Source: Gonatopus flavifemur (taxonomy: Eukaryota; Arthropoda; Insecta; Hymenoptera; Dryinidae). Taken from it: DNA of 64,000 nt. The position numbers and the translations under genes are program-made. This document shows, piece after piece, positions 11,968 to 22,263 of this stretch; the first letter of the stretch is position 1, and every line of letters begins with the position of its first letter. The notes beneath the pieces were generated by a model. That model saw only the letters and a list, made by a program, of their open reading frames with translations. It had not been told where the DNA came from and searched no databases. The stretch is from assembly GCA_018340375.1 (NCBI GenBank), contig JAFFJZ010000006.1, positions 22,078,001-22,142,000 on the forward strand, given 5' to 3'.

Positions 11968-12217
11968 TTTTATTTTTGATCCGTTTATGACTTATGAGGG
12001 CTCATTTTGTTCCTTGTGAGATTTAAAGAACCTTTACCATGGTGATTTTTTTATATGAGTCATCATCACACTGTCACACGCTTTTGTTTATTAATAGTAA
12101 AATACTGTGTGACAGTGTCATGATGACTCATATAAAAAAATCCCCATGGTAAAGGTTTTTTAAATCTCACAAGGAACAAAATGAGCCCTCATAAGTCATA
12201 AACGGATCAAAAATAAA
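11968..12217. mobile_element. Near-perfect 250-bp palindromic element
   Basis: The left arm (11968 to about 12078) and right arm (about 12107 to 12217) are almost exact reverse complements. They contain TTTTTGATCCGTTTATGACT, TATGAGGGCTCATTTTGTTC, TTACCATGG and ATATGAGTCATCATCACACT with only a few mismatches. The loop is about 30 bp. No target duplication could be defined because both flanks are A/T runs. Transcripts would form a hairpin with a ~110-bp stem. Confidence 0.85.
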
Positions 12218-12806
12218 CATTTTCAGTAACTCCAACAAAAAAATCGCATCATTTAGGAGACATTGACCAGGGAACACAGCTACAGTAGCGACACTTATCT
12301 TGTTTTAGAACAATACAGATTGATATTGTAGCAATCTGTGTCGCTTCCAGAACTATCCGTTTCTTGCTGTGGTGGCAATACCGATATTCCTATACTTCAG
12401 ATAGATGGTATAGGGTCAAACAGTATTGTTATTGGACCAATACTTTTTTCTCAGTCCCTTATACGACCTCAATTGTGTATTCCAAACTATTCAAAAGTAA
12501 TTCAATGAAATCAGAATATCACTCTGTACAGTAATTCCACAGCACTTTTGAATAGTTCAAAATAAATGATTCAACTTTTACAACGACATCCCCTGGTATT
12601 CTTTTAACAGGTCGACAGGTTTGGGCAAAGGTTGCATATTTAAAAATGAAAGAGGTTGATTACCCTCGTCAGTGGCGTGGTGAAAACATTTCTATCCTCC
12701 TTCAACTCGCGTTGAAACAAGGAAAAGAGGCGAGATTTTCCTGTCTTTGATCCTTCGTTTCGCGTAAGTTGGAGAAATATATAAAAGGTCTCACCCCGTC
12801 ACTGAA
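12218..12806. other. Gene-free interval
   Basis: No gene supported and no obvious repeat apart from short A/T tracts. Confidence 0.45.
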
Positions 12807-12845
12807 TCTGGTGAGAAAGACTCCTTAAATCCTATCAAAAAAAAT
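12807..12845. repeat. Solo end of the CCTGGT family
   Basis: TCTGGTGAGAAAGACTCCTT followed by AAATCCTATCAAAAAAAATT matches the inward reading of the right terminus at about 34785-34825. The partner end was not found nearby. Confidence 0.45.
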
Positions 12846-13068
12846 TAAACTGTGAGAAATTTCTATGAAAAACCTCACATGAAGGTTCGGAAGTAATCAA
12901 ACATACACGTGTTAGGAATTTTCCGCATTTTAATGGAAATTTACTAGAAAATAATGATAAAAATCCCATAAGGTTTGAGATTTTCAGTTGAATTCATGGG
13001 AATTTCCTGTCCTATGATCGGAATTTCCCGATTGCTGTGTATAGGAAAACTCCGATTATTTTTCACAA
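12846..13068. mobile_element. CACTGTGA family A MITE, degenerate copy
   Basis: It aligns along its length with the intact copy at 23571-23799. Shared blocks, in order, are GAAATTTCTATG, TTCGGAAGTAAT, GTTAGGAATTTTCCG, AATGATAAAAATC, GATCGGAATTTCC and a right end ATTATTTTTCACA. The terminal bases have decayed (AAACTGTGAG instead of CACTGTGAAC), and no TA duplication survives. Confidence 0.65.
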
Positions 13069-13210
13069 ATGAGGTAATCGCAATCTAAGCTCGCAACAAC
13101 GTTGATCCGGTGTTAATTTCTACAAAGGCCATTATTTTATATTACCTTTGTGGAAATTAGAAATTTGAAATTTGATAGCAAAATATGTGGAAACTCCTTG
13201 AATCCCAATA

Positions 13211-13450
13211 CACTGTGAAAAGTGGAAGTGATGATTCTCTCAAATTTAGTGACAGCAAAACTCTCCTCTGTGAGGGAAATTAATCTCTCATTCTTTCACT
13301 TGGAAGAAACTTCTCTATTCCTGAAGAAAATTTCTCTCCAAATGAAGAAAAATTCTCCCGGAATATGGAGGAAACAAATTTACCTCGTGTGGTGGATTTT
13401 CGCTACCACCAAATTGAAAGAAAATTCCACATTTACTTTTCGCGATGTAG
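13211..13450. mobile_element. CACTGTGAAAA family E MITE, copy 1
   Basis: The left end CACTGTGAAAAGTGG follows TA. Read inward from the right, about 13450-13380 gives CGCGAAAAGTAAATGTGGAA, then TTTTCTTTCAATTTGGTGGT. This aligns with the left end of 58802-59136 (GTGAAAAATGATTGTGGAAT), so the two copies are in opposite orientation. The 81-codon frame at 13222-13467 lies inside this repeat and is not a gene. Confidence 0.6.
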
Positions 13451-13457
13451 TTATAAC

Positions 13458-13709
13458 TACACTGTAAAAAAAATTTGTTGAATTCCAAACAAAAATGCTT
13501 GGAAATTCACAAACTTGGTTTGGAAAAATAATTTCCGAACCTTTTCTTGTAAATTGCCGAACAAAAGTTTGTGAATTCTCAAAAATCTTCGTGAAATCAC
13601 AAAATTTTTTGAATGTTTACAAACTTTTGTTTGGTAATTTACAAAAAAAGTTTGTGTAAAAAACTGCCAAACTTCTTTGGCAGTTTAGGAAGTATATTTT
13701 TCACAGTGT
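13458..13709. mobile_element. CACTGTAAAAAAAA palindrome-like MITE
   Basis: The left end TACACTGTAAAAAAAATTTG faces ATATTTTTCACAGTG at the right. The arms share mirrored GTAAATTRCCRAACAAAAG, TTTGTGAATT and GTGAAATCACAAAATTTT blocks. TA precedes the left end; the right flank is TC, so the duplication has decayed or was imperfect. It lies only 8 bp from the preceding MITE. Confidence 0.7.
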
Positions 13710-14507
13710 CTTTTATCACTCAACTTCTCTTTATGGAATATGAATTAACAGCATTTGGTAATGAATGATTCATTCCAAGAAACGCTCATGTTCATGATTA
13801 ACGATTTCTACGGAAGCAGAATGAGTATTCGATGATATTAAACAATTGTCAAGAAACAAAGGTCCGATTCGGCAGTTCAAAACTGTGATAAGAACTCTCA
13901 AAATTGAGTACCTAACTGATAGTTATTCAAGCCCTCTTATGAATTTTGGGTTTTCATTTTGACTGATGAATCGTCGAGCATGTCATCTCGTCAACCACGG
14001 AATAATTTTTTGTTTGTTTTCATTTGTTTCCATAGGACTCACTTTATCAAGGAAATGAGCATTATGAAGGATTCTGATCATTTTCAAGAGTAAAAGTACC
14101 ATAGAAAGGGATGCAGGATGATTTCAGGATTATGAAGAGACCTGAGTATAACTACTGATTCATTAATTCTGAACGATGGGTTCTTATCGCTGTGTTGAAC
14201 TGCAAAAGTCAATCTTTATTCCATGGGACGACACGGGATATTTGAAAATCAATTCTAAATGGCCATTGGATTGATTTTCAAATACAACACTGAAAGAAAA
14301 GGTTGAGTTGAATATTAGACAACTTGATTCTAGTTGTCGCAGTTAGGTGCCTTTCCCCCAGTGAATAATATATCAATGAAAAAGTTATTTGAATCTGAAT
14401 GTAATGAGATTTCAATGCATTTCCCTTTGGATTTGTTCATGATTGATTTTTATCCCAAAGATTGAGTGATGAAGAAAATAAAGGGATTGAACAATCATAT
14501 CAATCTT
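13710..14507. other. Gene-free interval
   Basis: Nothing supported. One isolated CACTGAAAGAAAAGG word at about 14288 resembles a MITE end but has no partner. Confidence 0.4.
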
Positions 14508-14608
14508 CCACATATTTTTCTATTGAATTTCAATTATTTTTGAATTCCAAAAACGTAAATAAGAAATAAGGTAGAACTGACAAAAGCACACCTTATTTCC
14601 TATTATCC
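14508..14608 (+). repeat. Interior fragment of the CCTGGT-ended family
   Basis: About 100 bp (CATTGAATTTCAATTATTT-like, then AAAAGCACACCTTATTTCCT) is repeated in inverse orientation at 34138-34222, where it lies inside the CCTGGT-ended element. It is probably an old truncated copy. Confidence 0.5.
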
Positions 14609-15919
14609 GTTTTCCACCGGGATACAGAGTTATGCATAGAAAAATAAAAAGATAGAATGAAAATATTGTGATTGAATCAATTTAAACGAATAAATATCAG
14701 CAATGATAGCAATACATAATTTCAAAGAAAGACAATAACAATATAAAGATAGTTGATAAACCAGAGACAAGATGGCCCTGACCTAGGAACCGGGACAAGC
14801 TTCGGTTTCCATGGCAACGACATCCCTCACCTGGAAGGTAATTTTCCACCGTAGGTGAGTGTCGCTTACCTTCTATGTGTAGATAAATACTTACACGTTG
14901 TATCCCACGGGAGAGGAACATCGATCTTTGAATCATATGATGTGCGCGCGATAGCTATTATTTCCTATACTGAATGGTAACCCCAAGTCATTGAGAAATT
15001 CCACGAGTGTTTGAAAGAGATGAAAGGATTCAACGTCCCCTCGCACAATGTTTTCAAATGAAACTTACTTTTACTGAAATTGGATTTTCAAACAAGTATA
15101 CTTTTTAATGAAGGAAAAATTCTCAAATTCCACCGCATATACTTTGTAACGATAATTATTCACGTACCAAGTTTATCACGTGATTCTCAAGAATGCTCAT
15201 GGAAAGTGTTCACCTTAAATGATATCATCCGAGTGACTGAACGTCTACGAGTTCACACGTTTATGAATTATAATCTCACTCGAGGAGAAAAAAAAAACAA
15301 CCTCAAGTCCCTGATTCAAAAGTTTCGAAATACACGTTATATATCATGAACAGGGAACTCACGTCTCTACGTCAGTTCGATTTTTGTCTTCCATAACTCG
15401 TTTCAAAAAATGTCGAAACTGAGAGAAATAACATTCAACTTTCTTCAACCGAAAACTCTTTTTCCTACGCTCGAATCCCAAAAGGATCTAAGAAAAGCAT
15501 GTCTGTCTTTGCTTCTCCAAACATATATCAGTTGTACCAAGACGACCCTAGACCACGTTTTCCGAGTAAACTCTCAAATAACATCTTCCTTTCTTCTCAA
15601 CCCTTTATCCTTTATAGTTCAGATAGTTTAGACCTTTCGAGAGAGGATAGATCAATGTGGTTTGAACTTATATTCAAATGGAATGGGATGGAATCCTACT
15701 GTACTCTACTTCACTCTATTGATGTTTCATTACCACAATAAAAACATAGAATATTTCTCAACATGTTCTATTCTTTTGAGCGATTACTACTTTCATTGTG
15801 AGTTTATATCGTGAGAATTTAAAGAAAAACGAATTCTCATCTCCATACCATACACTTCGGAATTGAGAAGAAAATTGAGAATGATCACCCTGAGAATAAG
15901 ATACCATGATCCGCATAAC
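14609..15919. other. Gene-free interval holding an X-box
   Basis: No gene supported; frames up to 89 codons have no domain. The GC-richer part at about 14770-14930 carries the X-box annotated separately. Near it are donor-like words on both strands: GTAGGTGAGT at 14851 on plus, and AAGGTAAGC as the complement of about 14862-14870 on minus. Confidence 0.4.
14805..14818. promoter_or_regulatory. RFX X-box consensus
   Basis: GTTTCCATGGCAAC fits the palindromic RFX-factor X-box consensus (GTTNCCATGGNAAC). In animals, X-boxes usually lie within a few hundred bases upstream of genes for ciliary and sensory-neuron components. Here both strands have donor-like words within 70 bp, so an untranslated first exon is conceivable. 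No adjacent coding exon is visible. The match is direct; the function is inferred. Confidence 0.4.
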
Positions 15920-15941
15920 AAGAAGAAGAAGAAGAAGAAGG
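15920..15941 (+). repeat. (GAA)n microsatellite
   Basis: Eight consecutive GAA/AAG triplets. The minus-strand frame that reads it as poly-Leu is a low-complexity artefact. Confidence 0.9.
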
Positions 15942-16799
15942 AGCAGTAGCAATGTAGGCTACTGTCTGTAGAATCTATTTTAGATGACAGTCTCGTACTC
16001 TGTTTCAAAATATGTGAGAAACAATTTCCCAATGTTGCACCTGTACTGCTTCTTATTATATGTAATAGAAATATCAAATAGTCTGATTCCAAATCTTAAT
16101 ATCGTTCGTAAATAATATATTACAAAAAATTTGTACGATTTATGATGGATTTGATGAAATCCAGACAAACCGGTCACATCGATCTATATTTTTTGTTTTA
16201 TGATTCGGCTGAAATTAAATGTGATACAGTTACTCGAGTGAATGCACAGAAGAAAGGGATAGAGAGATAGAGAGAAAAGAGAAACCCCGGGAGGAAAGAC
16301 AAGTGTTTATTCAGTCGCAAGCACGAAACCAGTCGCTCTACTTGAAAACGAAAATTACGAAAGAACGTACGGCTCTGTGTTTATTCTTCCTCTATTCGCG
16401 AGAGACAATTTTTCATCATTAATTGTGTCATTCTTTACATTTTAACTTCCGATTAGTTAATTGTGCAGTCGTTTTTACGGTCAATGAATAATTTCTTTTG
16501 GAAGTTGACCACGATGTTAAAGAATTCATCATGCTGTTATCCATATTTTCGATATGATATTAAAAGTTTCTCATGTATGTATCCAACTATTGAAGTGTAA
16601 CGAGTGAAGTGAAGGATACGAATCGAAGTGTTTATAGTGTCTGTGTGATATAATTTATTGTAGTGCTACATGATGGAATTAGTTCGCGCCAAATCCTTTC
16701 TTTGCCAAGGATTCATCATTTGGTAAAATTTTCACCATTGCAAGCTCAATTTCTTTGACCTACGTGTAATCAAACGCCGTTCAAATATGTGTGATTTTT
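15942..16799. other. Gene-free interval
   Basis: No gene and no clear repeat found. Confidence 0.4.
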
Positions 16800-16950
16800 G
16801 TTCAAAGATCCTATTGAATTCGATAGAATCCAATAGGTTTTCGATTCAAATTTTATGGGTTCCAATGGGACGAATGAGATAAGGACCAAATCTTGACATA
16901 AATTCCATCGAATTTCTATAGAATTTTTTCACCTGGGTAGAAAATTCCAG
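16800..16950. repeat. CCAGGTRGAAA-ended fragment
   Basis: Read on the minus strand from 16950, the segment begins CTACCCAGGTGAAAAAATTC and continues with TCTATAGAAATTCGATGG. Similar CCCAGGTAGAAA starts occur at about 25937 and, inverted, about 30982. The opposite end is not defined. Confidence 0.35.
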
Positions 16951-17498
16951 TATAAAAACACTGGGAAAAATTTGTAGCGGAAATCCCAGAAAAATGATGG
17001 AAGTTTTGAGACATATGGATGTTTATGAACATTTCTCCTTTAACCCATTAAGTCCGGGAAATGCAGGATTTCAACTGTAATTTTAAACGTTGCAAATGAT
17101 ATATAAATCATTAAAAACTCATGGCAAAAATACCTTACCGACTATTTTCGAGGTTGCTCTTTCGGTTGCCGAGGTCAAAATTACCTTCGGATGGCGCTGG
17201 ACTACCGATATGGCCGATTTAAAATAAAAAGTCGACAAAAAATTGGAGGATATTTGACTTTGTGATTTTTTCACGGGTTGAAAATGCACTCGAAATTATT
17301 CAAAACATCAACCAAGGATGCACAAAATATCTCAACTTGACGATAGAATTTTTTCCCAGACTTGAAGGAGACCTAACCTCTTTCAATTTACCATATATTC
17401 ACCAAAATAACTCGCAATTCTGAGAATCTAGAGAAAATTGACAGAACATATAATTTTATTCGTTCAGTATTCTTCAAGAGAAGTACCCGGAGGTTTTT

Positions 17499-17935
17499 GA
17501 GGTCGCTGACTACGAATCGAACATCAGATTTTCAAAATTCAAAATGACGGATTCAAGATGGTGGATGAAAAGTCAGCAAAAGCCTCGAAAATGGATGAAA
17601 ATCGGTATGCTTAGGTTTTTGAGGTTCCTGATTACGGTTCCATTATCAGATTCTCAAAATTCAAGATGGCGGACCTAGGATGGTGGATGAAAAGTCAAAA
17701 AAAGCCTCGGAGATGGATTGAAATCGATCCACCGAGGTCATTGAGGTCGCTGATTACGAATTCAGCATTAGAGTTCCAGAATTCAAGATGGCGGACCCAA
17801 GATGGTGGACGAAAATTCGAGAAAACTCTCGAAGATGGATGAAAATCGGTATACTGGAGTTTTTGAGGTCACTGACAACGAATCCAGCATCAGATGTTCA
17901 AAATTCAAGATGGCGGATTCAATATGGCATACCGA
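17499..17935 (+). repeat. 122-bp tandem array, left arm of the foldback
   Basis: Units start at 17499, 17621, 17743 and 17865, exactly 122 bp apart; the last is partial. Each begins GAGGTCRCTGAYWACGAATC or a close variant, then AAAATTCAAGATGGCGGA, then ATGGATGAAAATCG. 122 is not a multiple of three, so the array cannot be a conserved coding repeat. Three units contain AAGATGGCGG (17663, 17785, 17907), a YY1/Pho-type core. Confidence 0.9.
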
Positions 17936-18275
17936 AATTCATGACATCACTCAAAATCAGGCAATAATGTTTATACGTGAAGTTTCCACAAGAAAATTGG
18001 TTGTTTCCGTCCGTTAATTATTCCATGTGCACGTTTCCCAAGTCACACTACGTAGCAAGTTTATATTCTTGTATGCTCCCCAATAACTCAGTTCTTCATG
18101 CGATAAACTTCGTCTTTATTTTCTCCGAATCACTTGATGATGATGTCAAATTCAATTACCCTAATAATAACTGATATTCACTTCTAATATTTTCATCACG
18201 TGTCACCAGTCTAATTACACCTCGACCCCAAAAATCTGCTCGTATACACATTTTCTCGTGATTTAGGAGCATTTT

Positions 18276-18720
18276 ATGAATTTCGGGGTGCCATGTTGAA
18301 TCTGCCATCTTGGATTTTGGAAATCTGACGCTGGATTCGTTGTCAGTGACCTCAAAAACCCCAGTATACCGATTTTCATCCATCTTCGAGAGTTCTCTCG
18401 AATTTTCGTCCACAATCTTGGGACCGCCATCTTGAATTCTGGAAATCTAATGCTGAATTCGTAATCAGCGACCTCAATAACCTCGGTGGATCGATTTCAA
18501 TCCATCTCCGAGGCTTTTTTTGACTTTTCATCCACCATCCTAGGTCCGCCATCTTGAATTTTGAAAATCTGATAATGGAACCGTTACCAGGAACCTCAAA
18601 AACCTGAGCATTCCGATTTTCATCCATTTTCGAGGCTTTTGCTGGCTTTTCGTCCGCCAGCTTGGATCCGTCATTTTGAATTTTGAAAATCTGATGTTTG
18701 ATTCGTAGTCAGCGACCTCA
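18276..18720 (-). repeat. 122-bp tandem array, right arm of the foldback
   Basis: This is the mirror image of the left-arm array. The complement CCGCCATCTT occurs at 18424 and 18546, and the one-mismatch form CTGCCATCTT at 18302, again 122 bp apart. The outermost unit is the most degraded (GTCATTTTGAATTTTG), as in the left arm, so the array already existed when the two arms became mirror images. Confidence 0.9.
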
Positions 18721-19494
18721 AAAACCTCCGGGTACTTCTCTTGAAGAATACTGAACGAATAAAATTGTATGTTCTGTCAATTTTCTCTAGATTCTCAGAA
18801 TTGCAAGTTATTTTGGTAAATATATGGTAAATTGACAGAGGTTAGGTCTCCTTCAAGTCTGGGAAAAAATTCTATCGTAAAGTTGAGATATTTTGTGCCC
18901 CCTTGGTTGATGTTTTGAATAATTCTGAGTGCATTTTCAACCCGTGAAAAAATCACCAAGTCAAATATCCTCCAATTTTTTGTCGACTTTTTATTTTAAA
19001 TCGGCCATATCGGTATTCCAGCGGCATCTGAAGGTAATTTTGACCTCAGCAACCGAAAGAGTAACCTCGAAAATAAGTACCTCGGTAAGGTATTTTTGCC
19101 ATGAGTGTTTAATGATTTATATATCATTTGCAACGTTTAAAATTACAGTTGAAATCCTGCATTTCCCGGACTTAATGGGTTAATTTGTGGTCATTTTTTC
19201 AAAAGCTCATAGCAATATGTATCAGATGCACAGTTATTTTCATCAAAAAAGGTATGGATTGCAATGATTAAAGGAAAAATGCTCGGGTTTCGCACAAGAC
19301 TCTCGTCTTAAATTGAAAAATAACCTATATTTAATGTTCTAAAAATCTTGTCCGGAATCAAGCTTCTACGTAAGGTGTGACAAAATCACATGGAATTCTC
19401 ATTTTTTCGAAGAGGAGAACTAAGATATTCTCTCAGTCTCGGAACTAGTCTCGGTATCGGTCTCGGTGCAAGTCTCGCTGCATATTTCAATATA

Positions 19495-20577
19495 CAAGGT
19501 CCCCTATTTTGAATAGCCAGGGCTCATATCTCCCAAAGTAATGGGGCTGGGAAAAAAGTCTCGGGGAAAAGTTGCAGGGTTCAGAGGGGGACATTTGATG
19601 ATAACCTCGATTTCGACCTCAGACTCCATCTTCGAAGTCATTTTGAGGTCAACTTGTGTTTTTCAAATGGGACCCCCTATTTTTGACTACATCCTTGGAA
19701 TGTACGTTGAAAACTAAGAAACTTCTGTCTGAACTAGTTTCCTGAAATTTGCGAAGATAGCGTTCAAATCGATCAAGAAAGGAAGGAGATTCAAGAAGCA
19801 CTCTTGTTGCTCTCTGCGCGGAACAATACTTACCTCTTGTATGTATCGCAAATGAAGGTAACGTATTTGAGCATTTAGTCCCTAACAGCACATCCACCGA
19901 TTTCTATGTCGCATCTCCGTGGACTCCACGTCGATCAATGGTAAACGGAGATCCCACGTGAAGGTAACATGGAGGCAACGTAGAAATATCCGGTGTTGTA
20001 CGGGTGAATTCACGAGATGATTGGATCAGGGAATTATCACTCAATTACGGAACCCGACTATTCCCAAAACTCACAGACACATACCTACCTCTCTAGTCGA
20101 AAGAATCGGCCCTTTTCAGGGCCACAGTGATGTGCAAAGTCCAATTGCGCAACCTCCTCGTGGTGCACATTAGGTAACGCTAATGTCGACGGCAGTTCCC
20201 CGAAGATTGGGAACCAGGGCCGGATTGAGGCCCTGCTGGGAAGAAATAACTGAAGAGGTAATAAGTGTCGTTTCGCACAGAAAGCGGTAAGAGTGTTTCT
20301 TGAATCTCCTTTCTTTCTTTATCGATTAGATCGCCACCTTCGCAAATTTCAGGAAACTAGTTCAGACAAAAGTTTCTTGGTTCTCAACACACATTCCAAG
20401 GATGTAGTCAAAAACAGGAGGCCTCATTTGAAAAACACAAGTAGACCTTAAAATGACCTTGAAGATGGAGAGGTCGAAGTCCCCCTCAGAACTCTGCAAC
20501 TTTCTCCTGAGACTTCTTCTTCCAGCCCCATTACTTTGAAAGATATAAGCCCTGGTTATTTAAAATGGGACACGCTG
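19495..20577. mobile_element. 1.08-kb long-inverted-repeat element
   Basis: Arms of about 340 bp (19495 to about 19838; about 20249 to 20577) are reverse complements with moderate divergence. The ends are CAAGGTCCCCTATTTTGAAT (left) and CAGCGTGTCCCATTTTAAAT (right, inward), each next to TA. Both arms contain ATCTTTCAAAGTAATGGGGC-like and GAAACTAGTTTCCTGAAATT-like blocks. The ~410-bp loop is GC-richer and unrelated to the arms; it includes a histone-type stem-loop at 20108-20123 and a GGGCCGGATTGAGGCCC palindrome near 20219-20235. It has no transposase. It lies only 300 bp from the foldback at 17.0-19.2 kb. Confidence 0.8.
20108..20123 (+). other. Histone-mRNA 3'-end stem-loop consensus
   Basis: GGCCCTTTTCAGGGCC forms a 6-bp stem with a TTTC loop and is followed by ACA. 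It matches the consensus hairpin bound by SLBP at the 3' end of replication-dependent histone mRNAs. No histone C-terminus could be read in the preceding bases, and no clear purine-rich U7 element follows. It lies in the loop of the inverted-repeat element, so it may be a captured histone gene end or a chance palindrome. Confidence 0.4.
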
Positions 20578-20579
20578 TA

Positions 20580-22263
20580 TATCTCTGCTGATTTTGTTTG
20601 AACGATCAAGGTTTCACCCCATTTCGTTGATTCCATTTATACTCTCAAATTATTCTGATCATCCTGATATTAAAAGAGATTGGAATAAATGTTGCAAACT
20701 ATTTCATCTTTCTTTGACGCGAGTCTCCGTGGGAAGAATGCACATGAATGCTCATATGTCCTTAAACTGTCATTGGTATAGTAAACCGTGCTATACGCTT
20801 CCCATACATTTTTCTCACTGAACCCACGAATTTTAGATATAAATAGAAATAGAAAACCAGCTGATTCAATGAGAAATTTTCGAACGATTCCTTCCCCCGT
20901 GAATTCATTTCAATCAGGAATGATCCTGAAATATCCCCAATCAGATGAAAAAAACAACAAAAAAATACTTTGAATACCGAAGAAATTCAATTCAACGCTT
21001 CAAAGTGATAAATTCCATAAATAGCTTCGTCGAAAGGATACAGTAATTTTTTTCCAGCAATAAAAACGATGAATTCGATACACGTAGAAACACGTTGTAC
21101 GAATACTCGTCTTTGTGTCTTTTTTTTCCTCCGTTGTGCTTTTCAATTGCGATAGCTCAGTCGGAAAAAATTTGCCGAACAAGATATGTCTGGAAATCAC
21201 TTTGGTTTTTTATCTTTCCATTGTTCTTGGAATTTCATCAAACGTTGAATCGATGCAACTTGGTGATTGAGTGTGCTCAACCGAACGCGATCTGCCGTCA
21301 AGAATTTCAATGCACTCGGATACCCTCGATTGTACCCTGTTGGAAAGGGTGTGTGTCTTTCAAACGTACTGCGGATACATTACAAGGACTCTTCTTCGAT
21401 GATCACGGACAGACGTCCGAAGTACATATCATCATTCAATATATATATATATTTCTTCTTTTCTGTTTTGAAACTGATATTCTTTTGGGCCCAATACCGT
21501 ACCGGGTGGTTCATTGAATTATGTATTCGATTGGGGCGACCATGTGCATACGTGTTAACACGCGCAGGCGGAAACGATAGGTGTATATTGTACAAATAGA
21601 GTGCGGTAGCATTATTGATGAGTGACATCGCGCGGCTATATGTTGTTGTGTATTTTTCATATATCAATGCGTTCTCACATTTCACGGTATTCCATTTTAA
21701 TCCCACCAAAATAACGTATATGAAGAATACACAATAACATATATGTGAATTATGGACGTTTATCCGCAATAAAAAAACCGTTCATACGCGAAACGCTGAT
21801 ACGAAGATAATGAAGGGGGGAAGCGATACGATTATTTCATACACGAACACTGATTGCTCGGTAAATATTTTCAAAGGGAAGAGGGAAAATAATCTATATA
21901 AAAGGTTTCGAGTGAACAATTGTTGGAAAAATACAAACTTTTCATTCAAAAAACAATGAAATTCGAACATAATTATTACGCGCTTATGATGCAGTTTCGG
22001 AAGAAAAGTTAGTCAAATGAGAAGCAATTATTAATGAACCTCAGGGAATTAAGGAACTGACTGTAGTTCGATTATATGCTCTGTAGCGAGAGTTGTTGCT
22101 TCAACGAAGCGGAACTGACAAACCGTTTTAATCCTTGGATACTCAATAACTCTATTACAAACTAACTGATATCGTGAGAGTAGTTATCCTGTTGAAACCC
22201 GATCTTGCCAACGAGGGACTGAAAATTTTAAGTAATTGTTCTTCATCGACGTATCTTCATTTC
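20580..22263. other. Gene-free interval
   Basis: The longest frame (140 codons, 21095-21517 plus) overlaps an antisense frame of 129 codons and has no domain. An (AT)n tract lies near 21440-21450. Nothing is supported as a gene. Confidence 0.45.

Larger units (their letters stand above)
17044..19179. mobile_element. 2.1-kb foldback element, TTAA target, tandem-repeat arms
   Basis: Two arms of about 940 bp (17044 to about 17980, and about 18240 to 19179) are reverse complements with few mismatches, separated by a ~260-bp loop. Both ends start CCCATTAAGTCCGGGAAATG and are flanked by TTAA (17040-17043, 19180-19183), the target-site signature of piggyBac-type transposition. The inner half of each arm is a 122-bp tandem array. 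Long inverted repeats made of tandem units resemble foldback elements. No transposase is encoded, and frames here such as 18156-18413 minus are translations of the tandem units. The high similarity between arms suggests recent origin or continuing gene conversion. Confidence 0.85.

Noticed and set aside
17499..17935. Possible CRISPR-like direct repeats
   Set aside because: Units are contiguous 122-bp tandems without repeat-spacer structure, in a eukaryotic foldback element.
17802..18627. Repeated KMADSxW-like peptides in several frames
   Set aside because: They are translations of the 122-bp tandem units; the period is not divisible by three, so reading frame is not kept.
19806..19816. ATACTTACCT resembling the 5' end of U1 snRNA
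   Set aside because: The following bases do not match U1 stem-loops; a 10-base match in AT-rich DNA is weak.
21095..21769. Overlapping frames of 140 (plus) and 129 (minus) codons
   Set aside because: Both read AT-rich DNA including an (AT)n tract, have no domain, and are mutually antisense; at least one must be spurious and neither has support.
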